Assembly: GCA_963819115.1 (NCBI GenBank)
Contig: CAWFUR010000001.1
Span: 303,520 to 367,519, forward strand
DNA length: 64,000 nucleotides
DNA from: JACVRW01 sp963819115
Lineage (GTDB): Bacteria > Actinomycetota > Thermoleophilia > Solirubrobacterales > Thermoleophilaceae
Direction of reading: 5' to 3'
Below are positions 8,847 to 16,803 of this stretch, one piece after another. Numbering within the stretch: position 1 is the first letter of the stretch; the number at the start of each line of letters is the position of its first letter. Made by a program: the position numbers and the translations under genes. The notes below the pieces were generated by a model, which searched no databases, had not been told where the DNA came from, and was given only the letters and a program-made list of their open reading frames with translations.

Positions 8847-9595
8847 CAGCCGAGTACCCGCGCGGCGTTCTCCTCCACGGTGCGCTCGAGCGTCTCGTAG
8901 GGCACGCCCCGCAAGTCGGCGAGGAAGCGCGCGGTGTGGGTCACGTTGGCGGGCTCGTTGGGCCTTCCCCGGCGCGGCACCGGAGCCAGGAAGGGCGAAT
9001 CGGTCTCCACCAGCAGGAGCTCGTCGGGCACCTCCTTCGCGGCGGCCTGGAGGTCGGCCGCGCTCCCGTAGGTCACGTTGCCGGCAAAGGAGCAGAGATA
9101 GCCCCTCTCCACGCATTCCTCGAGCCAATCCGGCGCCGAGAAGCAGTGCAGGATCACGGCGGGGAGCCCGTCCGCGTGCTCCCGGAGCGTGGCGAAGGTG
9201 GCGTCCTCAGCCGCACGGGTGTGGATGGCCACCGGCATCGCCAGCCGGGTGGCCAGCTCGAGCTGGGCGACGAACGCCCGCAGCTGGTCTCCGCGCGGAG
9301 CGTTGTCGCGGTAGTGGTCCAGGCCGGTCTCTCCGATGGCGCGCGCCTCGGGATTCCGGGCCGCCTCCTCGATGCGCTCCAGATCCGCGTCTCCGAAGCC
9401 CGTGGCCTCGTGCGGATGCCGTCCGACGATGGCGGAGACACCCGGGTGCCTTCGCGCCGCCCCAATGGCGCAGGCGATCGACTCATCGTTCATCCCGACC
9501 GTGGCCAGCCGGGTGACGCCCGCGGCCTGGGCCCGCTCCACCAGCTCCGAGTCGGGCGGCTCGCAGTGGTCGAGGTGGCAGTGGGTGTCGACCAC
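8843..9595 (-). CDS. tatD: TatD-family metal-dependent hydrolase (DNase)
   Basis: A 250-residue TIM-barrel amidohydrolase-type enzyme. The GTG at 9595 puts the metal motif 'DTHCHLD' at the N-terminus, as in the family. Further ligands: 'IGETGLDHYRD', 'AIHTR', 'ILHCFS' and the final 'LVETDSPFLAP'. TatD proteins are 3'-5' exonucleases or deoxyribonucleases with a likely repair or DNA-turnover role. It lies between metG and rsmA, a widespread bacterial order. The open frame upstream overlaps metG and is not needed. Confidence 0.9.
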   Translation of the reverse strand: MVDTHCHLDHCEPPDSELVERAQAAGVTRLATVGMNDESIACAIGAARRHPGVSAIVGRHPHEATGFGDADLERIEEAARNPEARAIGETGLDHYRDNAPRGDQLRAFVAQLELATRLAMPVAIHTRAAEDATFATLREHADGLPAVILHCFSAPDWLEECVERGYLCSFAGNVTYGSAADLQAAAKEVPDELLLVETDSPFLAPVPRRGRPNEPANVTHTARFLADLRGVPYETLERTVEENAARVLGW

Positions 9596-9608
9596 GGCGG
9601 CCGGCCCG

Positions 9609-11132
9609 TCAGGCGGCCGAGACCTCGGGCGCCTCGACCCGCGGGAAGAGCTGGGCGAGCTCTCCGGTGCTCCCGCCGCCGGGCAGCGCGCCGTACTTGG
9701 CAGTGTCGAGCGAGGGGTCCTCGCGGCCGAGGGCGGCAAGGAGCCGCTCCGCCGAGGTGGGCACGAAGGGCAGCAACAGCACGGACACCACCCGCAGCCC
9801 CTCGGCCAGGGAATAGAGCACCTGGTCGAGGCGATCCGACTCGGCCTCGTCCTTCGACAGCTTCCACGGCTCCTCGTCCTGCACGTAGCGGTTCAGCCGC
9901 TTCACGCGCTGCCAGATCTCGTCGAGCGCGAGGCTCGGCTCCACCCGGTCGAGGAGGTCGCGGACGCTCTCCCCGAGGCCGTCGAACTCCGGGGCCAGCG
10001 CCGCGTCGGGCTCGGCCTCGGGCACCACGCCGTCGCGGTAGCGGCTGATCATCGCCAGCGTGCGGCTGGCCAGGTTGCCGTACTCGTTGGCCAGCTCCGT
10101 GTTGTAACGGGTCTCGAAGCCCTCGGTGGAGACCTCGCCGTCCTGGCCGAAGCGCACCTCGCGGAGCGCGTAGTAGCGGAGCGCGTCCGCGCCGTAGAGC
10201 TCGACCACCCGGAATGGCTCGATCACGTTCCCGAGAGACTTCGACATCTTGTGCTCGCCCAGCAGCAGGTACCCGTGAATCGCAACCTGTCGCGGTACCT
10301 CGAGCCCGGCCGCCATCAGGAGCGCGGGCCAGATGACGGCGTGGAACTTGAGGATGTCCTTGCCGATCAGGTGCACCGTGGCCGGCCAGAAGCGCTCGGT
10401 GAGGTCCTCTCCCGGGCGTGCGTACGAGAGCGCCGTGTAGTAGTTCAGGAGAGCGTCGATCCAGACGTAGACCACCTGCGTGGGGTCCCACGGCACGGGC
10501 ACGCCCCACTTCAGCTGCGCGCGGCTGAGCGAGATGTCGGTGAGGCCGCGCTGGATGAAGGAGAGGGCCTCGTTGTACCGCACCTCGGGCGTCACGAAGT
10601 CCGGCCGGTCGCGATAGAGCTGCTCGAGCGGCTCCTGGAACGTGGAGAGCCGGAAGAACCAGTTGTCCTCGTGCTCGCGCTCCAGAACGATCAGGTGGAT
10701 CGGGCACTTGTTCCCGTCCACCAGCTCGGACTCGGTCTTGAAGTCGGCGCAGCGGGGGCAGTACCAGCCCTCGTAGGTGCCCTCGTACACGTGACCGTTG
10801 TCGTGGATGCGCTGGACCACCTCGGCCACCTTGTCGAGGTGCTCCTGATCGGTGGTGCGAATGAAGAAGTCGTTGGTGGCGTTGAGCGCGGCCGCCAGTT
10901 CGCGGAATCGGATGGCGTTGCGGTCCCCGAGCTCGCGCGGCGTGATGCCCTCGCGCTCGGCCTGCTGGGCCACCGGCTCGCCGTGCTCATCGGTGCCCGT
11001 GAGGAAGAACACGTCCTCGCCGCGCTGGCGCATGTGGCGGGCGAGAACGTCCGCCGCGATCGTGGTGTAGGCGTGGCCGAGATGCGGCTCACCGTTCACG
11101 TAATAGATCGGCGTGGTGACGTAGTAGGGCAC
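9609..11132 (-). CDS. metG: Methionyl-tRNA synthetase
   Basis: Charges tRNA-Met. About 507 residues: catalytic domain plus anticodon-binding domain, without the C-terminal EMAP/Trbp111 dimerisation domain. Class I signatures are 'PHLGHAYTTIAAD' (HIGH) and 'KMSKSLGN'. One zinc knuckle is visible ('CPRC...CPIH'), the shorter Thermus/actinobacterial style rather than the two-zinc form. The start is taken as GTG at 11132, directly before 'PYYVTTPIYYVN'. The first 44 bases overlap the end of the upstream M23 peptidase gene. Confidence 0.95.
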   Translation of the reverse strand: MPYYVTTPIYYVNGEPHLGHAYTTIAADVLARHMRQRGEDVFFLTGTDEHGEPVAQQAEREGITPRELGDRNAIRFRELAAALNATNDFFIRTTDQEHLDKVAEVVQRIHDNGHVYEGTYEGWYCPRCADFKTESELVDGNKCPIHLIVLEREHEDNWFFRLSTFQEPLEQLYRDRPDFVTPEVRYNEALSFIQRGLTDISLSRAQLKWGVPVPWDPTQVVYVWIDALLNYYTALSYARPGEDLTERFWPATVHLIGKDILKFHAVIWPALLMAAGLEVPRQVAIHGYLLLGEHKMSKSLGNVIEPFRVVELYGADALRYYALREVRFGQDGEVSTEGFETRYNTELANEYGNLASRTLAMISRYRDGVVPEAEPDAALAPEFDGLGESVRDLLDRVEPSLALDEIWQRVKRLNRYVQDEEPWKLSKDEAESDRLDQVLYSLAEGLRVVSVLLLPFVPTSAERLLAALGREDPSLDTAKYGALPGGGSTGELAQLFPRVEAPEVSAA

Positions 11133-11985
11133 GAATAACGATGCTACTCGCGGGTCCGCGGCGCCTGCCGGGCGAGCGCCGCCGCCCTGCTCGCCCGCGG
11201 GTCGTGAGGAGGGCGAGGCAGGCACCGAGCGCCCCGGCACAGGCGGCCGGCCAGCCGAGATCGAGGCTCTGGCCCTGGCCGCGAGGAGCGAGGGCGGTGG
11301 CCGGTGCACGGGTCAGGCCGGGCCCGACCAGCGGGGTCGGCGCGGGCACCGGTCCGAGCCGCGGGGGGCGAAGCGGCTCCGGCCGGCCGGCGTCCTCCGG
11401 CCGGCGCAGGCGAACCGCCGGGACGGGCCCCGGCACCCGCGGCCCGGGCGCGGGACGCACGGCCACCGGAACTCGTACGGGGACGGGCCGCGGAGCGGGT
11501 GGCGCCGGGCTGCCCGGCGGCGGAAGGAAGGCCAGGGGGTCGTGGTAGCCGTGCGCGCTCCCGGCGTCGCGGACTCCGAAGTGGAGATGGGGCGACACGG
11601 CCGAGCGCCGGCCGGTGGTTCCCACCGCCCCGATGCGCGCACCCACGGCGACCCGCTCCCCGGCGTTCACCGCGAGGGCCGACAGGTGCAGGTACGAGAG
11701 GTCGAGGCGACCGTCGCCGGTCCTGACGCTGACCGTGAGTCCCGAGGAACCGGCGGTGCCGGCGAAGCGGACCAGGCCGGGGGCGGCAGAGACCACCGGA
11801 GCACCCACCGGGCCGGCGATGTCCACCCCTCGGTGCTGTCCGGCCGCGTAGGGGTCATCGCCGTTGAGGTAGGGCGTGATCACCTCGCCCCGCAACGGCC
11901 AGGTCCACGCGCCGAGCGCCGGTGACGCCGGCACGAGCGATGCGAGGGCGGCGAGGGCCGCCGTGGCGAGGAGTCTTCGGGCCAT
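11089..11985 (-). CDS. Secreted or membrane-tethered M23 (LytM-type) peptidase
   Basis: 298 residues. A signal sequence covers residues 1-25 ('LLATAALAALASLVPASPALG'), followed by a LytM domain: 'GQHRGVDIAGPVGAPV', with the HxH metal site in 'SPHLHFGVR'. A Pro-rich linker (about 155-235) leads to one C-terminal hydrophobic helix ('ACAGALGACLALLTT') and an Arg-rich tail, so the enzyme may be anchored at the outer membrane face. Family members cleave peptidoglycan cross-bridges, or are inactive activators. The first metal ligand is present as 'HRGVD'. A -10-like TACGTT is 7 bases before the ATG. Confidence 0.85.
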   Translation of the reverse strand: MARRLLATAALAALASLVPASPALGAWTWPLRGEVITPYLNGDDPYAAGQHRGVDIAGPVGAPVVSAAPGLVRFAGTAGSSGLTVSVRTGDGRLDLSYLHLSALAVNAGERVAVGARIGAVGTTGRRSAVSPHLHFGVRDAGSAHGYHDPLAFLPPPGSPAPPAPRPVPVRVPVAVRPAPGPRVPGPVPAVRLRRPEDAGRPEPLRPPRLGPVPAPTPLVGPGLTRAPATALAPRGQGQSLDLGWPAACAGALGACLALLTTRGRAGRRRSPGRRRGPASSIVIRALLRHHADLLRER

Positions 11986-11992
11986 GACGACG

Positions 11993-11998
11993 AACGTA
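11993..11998 (-). promoter_or_regulatory. Putative -10 element of the M23 peptidase gene (leaderless)
   Basis: TACGTT on the minus strand, 7 bases before the ATG at 11985, without a Shine-Dalgarno in between. Confidence 0.3.
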
Positions 11999-12081
11999 GA
12001 CCCGCGGCGGGTGGGGTTGGCCGGGGTGAGGCCGTGTGGTGCGCTTTCTTTACAGAGGCGCGGGTGTTCGGTGCTGAAGCG

Positions 12082-12894
12082 TCACGAAGAATCGGTCAGG
12101 CGCCGGTAGAGCGCGTTGGCGCTCCCCCCTGTCAGGTCTGCCACCACCGCCGCGGCGCGGCGCGGCTTCGCCCCCGCGTCCACCAGCTCGCGGAGGGCCG
12201 CGAGGCCGGTCGAGTCGCGATCTCCGGTGGCCGCCGCGGGAGCCATCACCAGCACCACCTCGCCCTTCGGGGGCGACGACTCGTAGCGGGCGGCCAGCTC
12301 TGAGGCGGTGCCCCGCACCACCTCCTCGTGGACCTTGGTGAGCTCGCGGCACACCGCCACCTCCCGCCCCGGCTCGAGCTCGGCCATCACCGCCAGGGTG
12401 CCCGGGACCCGGCGCGGGGACTCGAACGCCACCAGCGTGCCGCCCGGCTCGCTCAGCACCCTTCGCAGCTCGCCCTTCTTACGCGGGAGGAAGCCCTGGA
12501 AGCGCCACTCGGCGGCGGGCAGCCCGGACGCCACCAGCGCGGTGATCGCCGCCGAGGGACCCGGGAGCACCTCGACCGGCAGTCCGGCGCCCACGCAGCC
12601 GCGGACAAGGAGGTACCCCGGGTCGGACACGAGCGGCATTCCCGCGTCCGACACGAGCGCCACTGTGTCGCCGGCGCGCATGCGCTCGACCAGCTCAGCC
12701 GAGCGCGCTCGCTCGTTGTGCTCGTGGTAGGACACGAGCCGCGCGCTGACCCCGTAGCGGTCGAGCAGCACCCGCGTGCGGCGCGTGTCCTCGCAGGCCA
12801 CGACATCGGCCTCGCGCAGCGCGGCGAGAACGCGCAGGGTCACGTCCTCGAGGTTTCCGATCGGCGTGGGGCAGACCACGAGCCGGCCGCTCAT
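12082..12894 (-). CDS. rsmI: 16S rRNA (cytidine1402-2'-O)-methyltransferase
   Basis: 270-residue tetrapyrrole-methylase-fold enzyme that 2'-O-methylates C1402 of 16S rRNA. Family signatures are 'LVVCPTPIGNLEDVTLR' at the N-terminus, 'CEDTRRTRVLL', 'VSDAGMPLVSDPGY' and 'EVLPGPSA', with 'GFLPRKK' and 'ESPRRV' further on. Its ATG overlaps the stop of the ROK kinase gene (ATGA), so both are in one transcript. Confidence 0.94.
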   Translation of the reverse strand: MSGRLVVCPTPIGNLEDVTLRVLAALREADVVACEDTRRTRVLLDRYGVSARLVSYHEHNERARSAELVERMRAGDTVALVSDAGMPLVSDPGYLLVRGCVGAGLPVEVLPGPSAAITALVASGLPAAEWRFQGFLPRKKGELRRVLSEPGGTLVAFESPRRVPGTLAVMAELEPGREVAVCRELTKVHEEVVRGTASELAARYESSPPKGEVVLVMAPAAATGDRDSTGLAALRELVDAGAKPRRAAAVVADLTGGSANALYRRLTDSS

Positions 12895-13844
12895 GCGCCC
12901 TCCTCGAACGCGAGCAGAGCCGCGCCGAGCATCCCCGACTCGGCACCGAAGTGCGCGCTCACGATCTCGACCCTGCTCGCGGACGGCGGCAGCGCGCGCT
13001 CCGCCACCACCTCGCGCGCGGGAGCGAGCAGCAGCTCACCGGCCGCCACCGCGCCACCGCCGATCACGATGATCTCCGGGTTGAGCGCGTTCACGAGGCT
13101 GACGAGGCCGAAGCCGAGTCGCCCACCCACCGCGGCCAGCGCCGCCCGCGCGGCCGGATCGCCGTCGTGGGCAAGCTCCGTGGCGATCGCGCCCGTGATC
13201 TCCGCTCCCGACGCGAGCCGCTTCCCGAGCGCCGAGCCGGGATCGGCGTGCGCGGCCAGCACCGCCTCGCGGCCGATCGCGTTCCCCGAGGCCAGCACCT
13301 CCATGCAGCCGCGGCCCGGACACGCTCCCTGGCAGTCGGGCCCGTCGCAGTCCACGACGATGTGGCCGAGCTCGGCTCCGAACCCGTGGGCGCCGCGATA
13401 GATGTGGCCGTCGAGCAGCAGGCCGCCGCCGATCCCCGTCCCGAGCAGCACCATGGCGGCGTGCCGGTGCCCCCGGACCGCCCCGGCGCGGAACTCGGCC
13501 AGCAGCGCCACGTTCGCGTCGTTGTCCACGTAAACCGGAAGACCGAGCCGCTCGCTCATCGTGTCCCGGAAAGGAACGCCCGCGAGCGGGAGGTGGGTCG
13601 ACCATGCGGCCACACCCGTGTCGCGCTCCACGACGGCCGGGATCCCGAACCCCACCGCGGACGCGTCCGGAGCGGCATTGCGGATCTCCTCCACAGCCTC
13701 GACGAAGATGTCGAGGGTCTCCTTAAGGTCGGCGCCGCGCCAGGTTCGGTGCACCCGGTGGCGGACCACGAGATCCTCATCGACCACGCCTCCGAGGAGC
13801 TTCGTTCCCCCGGCATCGACGCCGATCACCCGGGTCGGCGGCAT
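12891..13844 (-). CDS. ROK-family sugar kinase, probable glucokinase
   Basis: 317 residues from the ATG at 13844, placing 'VIGVDAGGTKLLGG' (phosphate-binding motif 1) at the N-terminus. 'YVDNDANVALLAEF' holds the catalytic Asp, 'LLGTGIGGGLL' is the phosphate-2 loop, and the ROK zinc motif is present as 'CPGRGCMEVLASG'. ROK proteins of this layout phosphorylate glucose with ATP. It shares a short 23-base intergenic region with the divergent LCP gene. Confidence 0.88.
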   Translation of the reverse strand: MPPTRVIGVDAGGTKLLGGVVDEDLVVRHRVHRTWRGADLKETLDIFVEAVEEIRNAAPDASAVGFGIPAVVERDTGVAAWSTHLPLAGVPFRDTMSERLGLPVYVDNDANVALLAEFRAGAVRGHRHAAMVLLGTGIGGGLLLDGHIYRGAHGFGAELGHIVVDCDGPDCQGACPGRGCMEVLASGNAIGREAVLAAHADPGSALGKRLASGAEITGAIATELAHDGDPAARAALAAVGGRLGFGLVSLVNALNPEIIVIGGGAVAAGELLLAPAREVVAERALPPSASRVEIVSAHFGAESGMLGAALLAFEEGA

Positions 13845-13852
13845 GGCCGGAC

Positions 13853-13860
13853 GATATACA
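13853..13860. promoter_or_regulatory. Putative bidirectional -10 element between ROK and LCP genes
   Basis: The 23-base divergent gap holds GATATACA. On the plus strand TATACA ends 7 bases before the LCP GTG (13868). On the minus strand TATATC ends 8 bases before the ROK ATG (13844). Both genes could therefore be transcribed leaderlessly from one overlapping core. Confidence 0.45.
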
Positions 13861-13867
13861 GAGGTAC

Positions 13868-14959
13868 GTGAGCGACCAGACACCGCGCCCTCCGGAGCCC
13901 GGCCCGCCCGAATACAACGTCTACCGCTCTCGCCGCGGCCCCTCCGGGCGCCTGGGCGGGGGCCGCGACCTCGATGCCCTGCGTAAGCGCCTTTCGCGCT
14001 TCCGCCGCCGCGGGCCGCGCGAGCCCGGGGAGCGGCGGGGAATCACCCCCGGACGGGTCTTCAAGTGGCTGGCCGTGGCGGTGGTGGGGTGGCTGCTCCT
14101 CGCGCTGGTGCTGTTCCTGGTGAGCGCCCAGACCCAGGAGGGGGTGTCGGACAGCGCGAAGAGCGCGCTCTCCAACCAGGGCAGCCTCCTCTCGGGCACC
14201 AACATCCTCGTGCTCGGATCCGACGCTCGAACGGGCAAGTCGATCGACGAGTCGCAGCAGGGGCCCTCCCGCGCCGACACGATCATGCTCGTCCACTCCG
14301 CCCTCGGCAGCGTGCGCAAGCTGTCCATCCCGCGCGACTCGTACGCGGAGATCCCCGGGCACACCGGCCAGAAGATCAACGCGGCATATGCGCTCGGCGG
14401 GCCGGGGCTGATGATCCGTACGGTCGAGCAGTTCATGGGGAACGGGATCCAGGTGAGCCACCTGATCGAGGTGGACTTCAAGAACTTCCCGCAGCTGATC
14501 GACTCGCTCGGCGGGATCGACGTGACCGTGAAGCACAGGATCTGCTCGCCGCCCTTCGACAACTTCTGGAAGGGCCTCAGGTTCCGCCGCGGCGAGCACC
14601 ACCTGAACGGCGAGCAGGCCCTCGGCTACGCGCGCATCCGCAAGAACAGCTGCGCCCCCAACGAGACCGACCTCGACCGCGCCCGGCGCCAGCAGGAGGT
14701 GCTGTCCTCGATGAAGGACAGCGTGACCTCCCCGGGCACCTTCTTCCGCCTCCCGCTGGTGAGCTGGCGCGCGCCTCGGGCCATCCGCACCGACATGAGG
14801 GGCCCGTCGCTGATGGCGCTCTTCGCGGACCTGGCCACCGGCAGCAGCGACGACACCATGGTGCTCGAGCCCTCCTGCCTCTCGTGCGGACCGGGAGGAA
14901 GCCTGGTCGTCTCAGACGGGGCGAAGAAGGACGCGGCACGGAAGCTGGAGGACGGTTGA
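13868..14959 (+). CDS. LytR-CpsA-Psr (LCP) family cell-wall polymer ligase
   Basis: 363 residues: an Arg-rich cytoplasmic N-terminus, a single transmembrane helix at about 65-88 ('WLAVAVVGWLLLALVLFLV'), then an extracellular LCP domain. Signatures: 'NILVLGSDAR', 'RADTIMLVHS', 'LSIPRDSYAEIPGH', 'KINAAYALGG', 'VDFKNFPQLIDSLGGIDV', and 'GEQALGYARIRKN' with the lipid-pyrophosphate-binding Arg residues. LCP enzymes transfer teichoic acids, arabinogalactan or other glycopolymers from undecaprenyl-pyrophosphate to peptidoglycan. The start is GTG at 13868 with a -10 hexamer 7 bases upstream. Confidence 0.92.
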   Translation: MSDQTPRPPEPGPPEYNVYRSRRGPSGRLGGGRDLDALRKRLSRFRRRGPREPGERRGITPGRVFKWLAVAVVGWLLLALVLFLVSAQTQEGVSDSAKSALSNQGSLLSGTNILVLGSDARTGKSIDESQQGPSRADTIMLVHSALGSVRKLSIPRDSYAEIPGHTGQKINAAYALGGPGLMIRTVEQFMGNGIQVSHLIEVDFKNFPQLIDSLGGIDVTVKHRICSPPFDNFWKGLRFRRGEHHLNGEQALGYARIRKNSCAPNETDLDRARRQQEVLSSMKDSVTSPGTFFRLPLVSWRAPRAIRTDMRGPSLMALFADLATGSSDDTMVLEPSCLSCGPGGSLVVSDGAKKDAARKLEDG

Positions 14960-15021
14960 TTCCCCACAGGGGTTGTGCGTCTGCCACAGTCCGGAGCCGG
15001 AGTCCCGTCCTGAGGAGAGAG

Positions 15022-16185
15022 ATGCCCCGCCCCGTTCGTGTCGTTCTGCTGTGCGCGCTTGCGCTTTTCATCGCCGCGCCGGCTGAGGCCAAGGTCCCGA
15101 AGGCACCGGGGGGACTCGCGCTCTACAAGCCGCCCAAGAAGCTCGGCGGCTACTCGCACGGCGACCTGATCTGGGGCCGCAAGGTCAAGAGCCCTCTGAA
15201 GGAGGGGTCCCGCGCCTGGGTCGTTCTCTACCGCTCCACCTCGGTGAAGGGAAAGGCCGTGGGAGAGTCGGGAACCGTGATCCTGCCCAAGGGCAAGGCG
15301 CCGAAGCGCGGCTGGCCGCTGATCAGCTGGGCCCACGGGACGTCGGGCATCGCCGACCAGTGCGCCCCCTCACGCGACCCGTCGGGTCCCTACACGGGCT
15401 ACGTGGCTCCGCAGGAGAACTACTGGCTGAAGCAGGGATACGCCCTGGCCAGCACCGACTACGAGGGCCTCGGCACGCCCGGCGTTCACCCATATCTGGT
15501 GGGCCGCTCCGCCGGCCGCAGCGTGCTGGACATCGCACGCGCCAGCCGCGAGGTGGACTCCCGCATCGGCCGCAGGCTCGTGATCTCGGGCCACTCGCAG
15601 GGCGGGCACGCCGCGCTGTGGGCAGCGGCCCTGGCGCCCAAGTGGACGCCCGAGCTGAAGTTCCGCGGCGTGGCGGCCTTCGCCCCGGCGTCTCACCTCG
15701 ACGTGCTGGCCGATGCCCTTCCCGGCTTCACCACCCCGAGCGGGGGTCTCTCGGCGCTGGCCGGCATGGTCGTGACCGGCCTCGCCGCCGCCTACCCCCA
15801 GCTGGACCCGCAGAAGATCGTGTCCGACGAGGCCCTGCGCTTCCTGCCCGAGACCAAGACCAAGTGCCTCGGTGAGCTGGGAATGGCGGACTCCCTGGGA
15901 GGCCTTCCGGCGTCGCACCTGACGCGCCCCGGGGCCGACCTGAGCGTGCTGCACAAGCTCCTGGTGGCCAATAACCCGAACCTGAAGATCAAGGCCCCGG
16001 TCCTGATCCTCCAGGGCGAGTCCGACACCACGGTGTACCCGTTCCTCACCAACCGGCTGGACACCGAGCTGCGGGCCCGCGGAGACAAGGTGACCTACGC
16101 CAAGTTCCCGGGCGCGACCCACGTGAGCGTGGTGGCCGCGGGCGACGCGCGCATGAGGGCCTTCCTAAAGGCCCGGCTCCGCTGA
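15022..16185 (+). CDS. Secreted lipase-like alpha/beta hydrolase
   Basis: 387 residues with a clear signal peptide (about 1-23, ending 'AAPAEA'). 'WAHGTSGIADQCAPS' is the oxyanion region, 'VISGHSQGGHAALW' the Ser nucleophile elbow, 'ILQGESDTTVYP' carries the acid, and 'GATHVSVV' the His. The layout matches the secretory lipase (LIP, PF03583) group, which hydrolyses triacylglycerols or esters outside the cell. The ATG at 15022 follows GAGGAGAGAG, a strong Shine-Dalgarno. It lies 62 bases after the LCP gene. Confidence 0.85.
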   Translation: MPRPVRVVLLCALALFIAAPAEAKVPKAPGGLALYKPPKKLGGYSHGDLIWGRKVKSPLKEGSRAWVVLYRSTSVKGKAVGESGTVILPKGKAPKRGWPLISWAHGTSGIADQCAPSRDPSGPYTGYVAPQENYWLKQGYALASTDYEGLGTPGVHPYLVGRSAGRSVLDIARASREVDSRIGRRLVISGHSQGGHAALWAAALAPKWTPELKFRGVAAFAPASHLDVLADALPGFTTPSGGLSALAGMVVTGLAAAYPQLDPQKIVSDEALRFLPETKTKCLGELGMADSLGGLPASHLTRPGADLSVLHKLLVANNPNLKIKAPVLILQGESDTTVYPFLTNRLDTELRARGDKVTYAKFPGATHVSVVAAGDARMRAFLKARLR

Positions 16186-16199
16186 GCCGGGGCTCCGGC

Positions 16200-16559
16200 T
16201 CAGTCCGAGCCGGAGCCGGACTTGGATGAGGACGAGGACGACGAGCCGGAGTCGGAGCCGGACTTGGACGAGGACGACGACCCGGAGGACTCCTTCTTCG
16301 AGTCGGATGACCTGCCCTTGTCGGAGTCCGAGCTCGACGAGGATGACGAGTCCGAGTCGGACGAGGTGGCCCCGGCCTTCTTCTTCTTGCCGTAGTCCGT
16401 GTTGTAGAAGCCCGACCCCTTGAAGTGGACCGCCACGGGGTGGAACACGCGCTGCACGGTCGCGCCGCAGACCTCGCAGGTCTCGATCGGGTCGTCCACC
16501 ATGCGCTGCATCACCTCGAAGGTGTGCCCGTTCGCGCAGCGATATTCGTAAATGGGCAT
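16200..16559 (-). CDS. FmdB-type zinc-ribbon protein with a long Ser/Asp-rich tail
   Basis: 119 residues. The N-terminal 45 residues form the FmdB regulatory/zinc-ribbon domain: 'MPIYEYRCANGHTFEV' and 'CEVCGATVQRVFHP', where the usual first CxxC is reduced to one Cys. 'HFKGSGFYNTDYGKKK' follows, as in other family members. The last ~55 residues are nearly all Ser, Asp, Lys and Gly, much longer than usual and probably disordered. Function of the family is unclear. TATACT lies 8 bases before the ATG. Confidence 0.85.
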   Translation of the reverse strand: MPIYEYRCANGHTFEVMQRMVDDPIETCEVCGATVQRVFHPVAVHFKGSGFYNTDYGKKKKAGATSSDSDSSSSSSSDSDKGRSSDSKKESSGSSSSSKSGSDSGSSSSSSSKSGSGSD

Positions 16560-16567
16560 GACACCCG

Positions 16568-16573
16568 AGTATA
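16568..16573 (-). promoter_or_regulatory. Putative -10 element of the FmdB-like gene (leaderless)
   Basis: TATACT, a near-consensus -10, lies on the minus strand 8 bases before the ATG at 16559. An 8-base inverted repeat (GAGCGCCC/GGGCGCTC, 16575-16592) lies just upstream and could be an operator. Confidence 0.45.
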
Positions 16574-16767
16574 TGAGCGCCCGAGGGCGCTCAGATGCGG
16601 GACGGCGGCTGCGGGCGCTTCACGTCATCGAGCAGCGAGACCCGGGTCGCGTGCCACACGATCCACGCCGCAAGATGCCCGATCGGCTTGAAGGCGGACC
16701 GAACCATGGCCGCTTGATACCCCCGCAAAACCGACCTGTAACCACCCATCTCGCGGCGGTCCGGAAA

Positions 16768-16795
16768 TTGCGACCTCCTACACCGCCGCTACCCT
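16768..16795 (+). promoter_or_regulatory. Putative glyS promoter
   Basis: TTGCGA (16768-16773), a 16-base spacer and TACCCT (16790-16795) precede the GTG at 16804 by 8 bases; no Shine-Dalgarno is seen. This supports the GTG over the ATG at 16822 as start. Confidence 0.4.
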
Positions 16796-16803
16796 GCCGG
16801 GCC

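Noticed and set aside
16200..16400. Repetitive GAGTCC/GAGCCG hexamers as a possible CRISPR or satellite
   Set aside because: They simply encode the Ser/Asp tail of the FmdB-like protein; there are no regular spacers.
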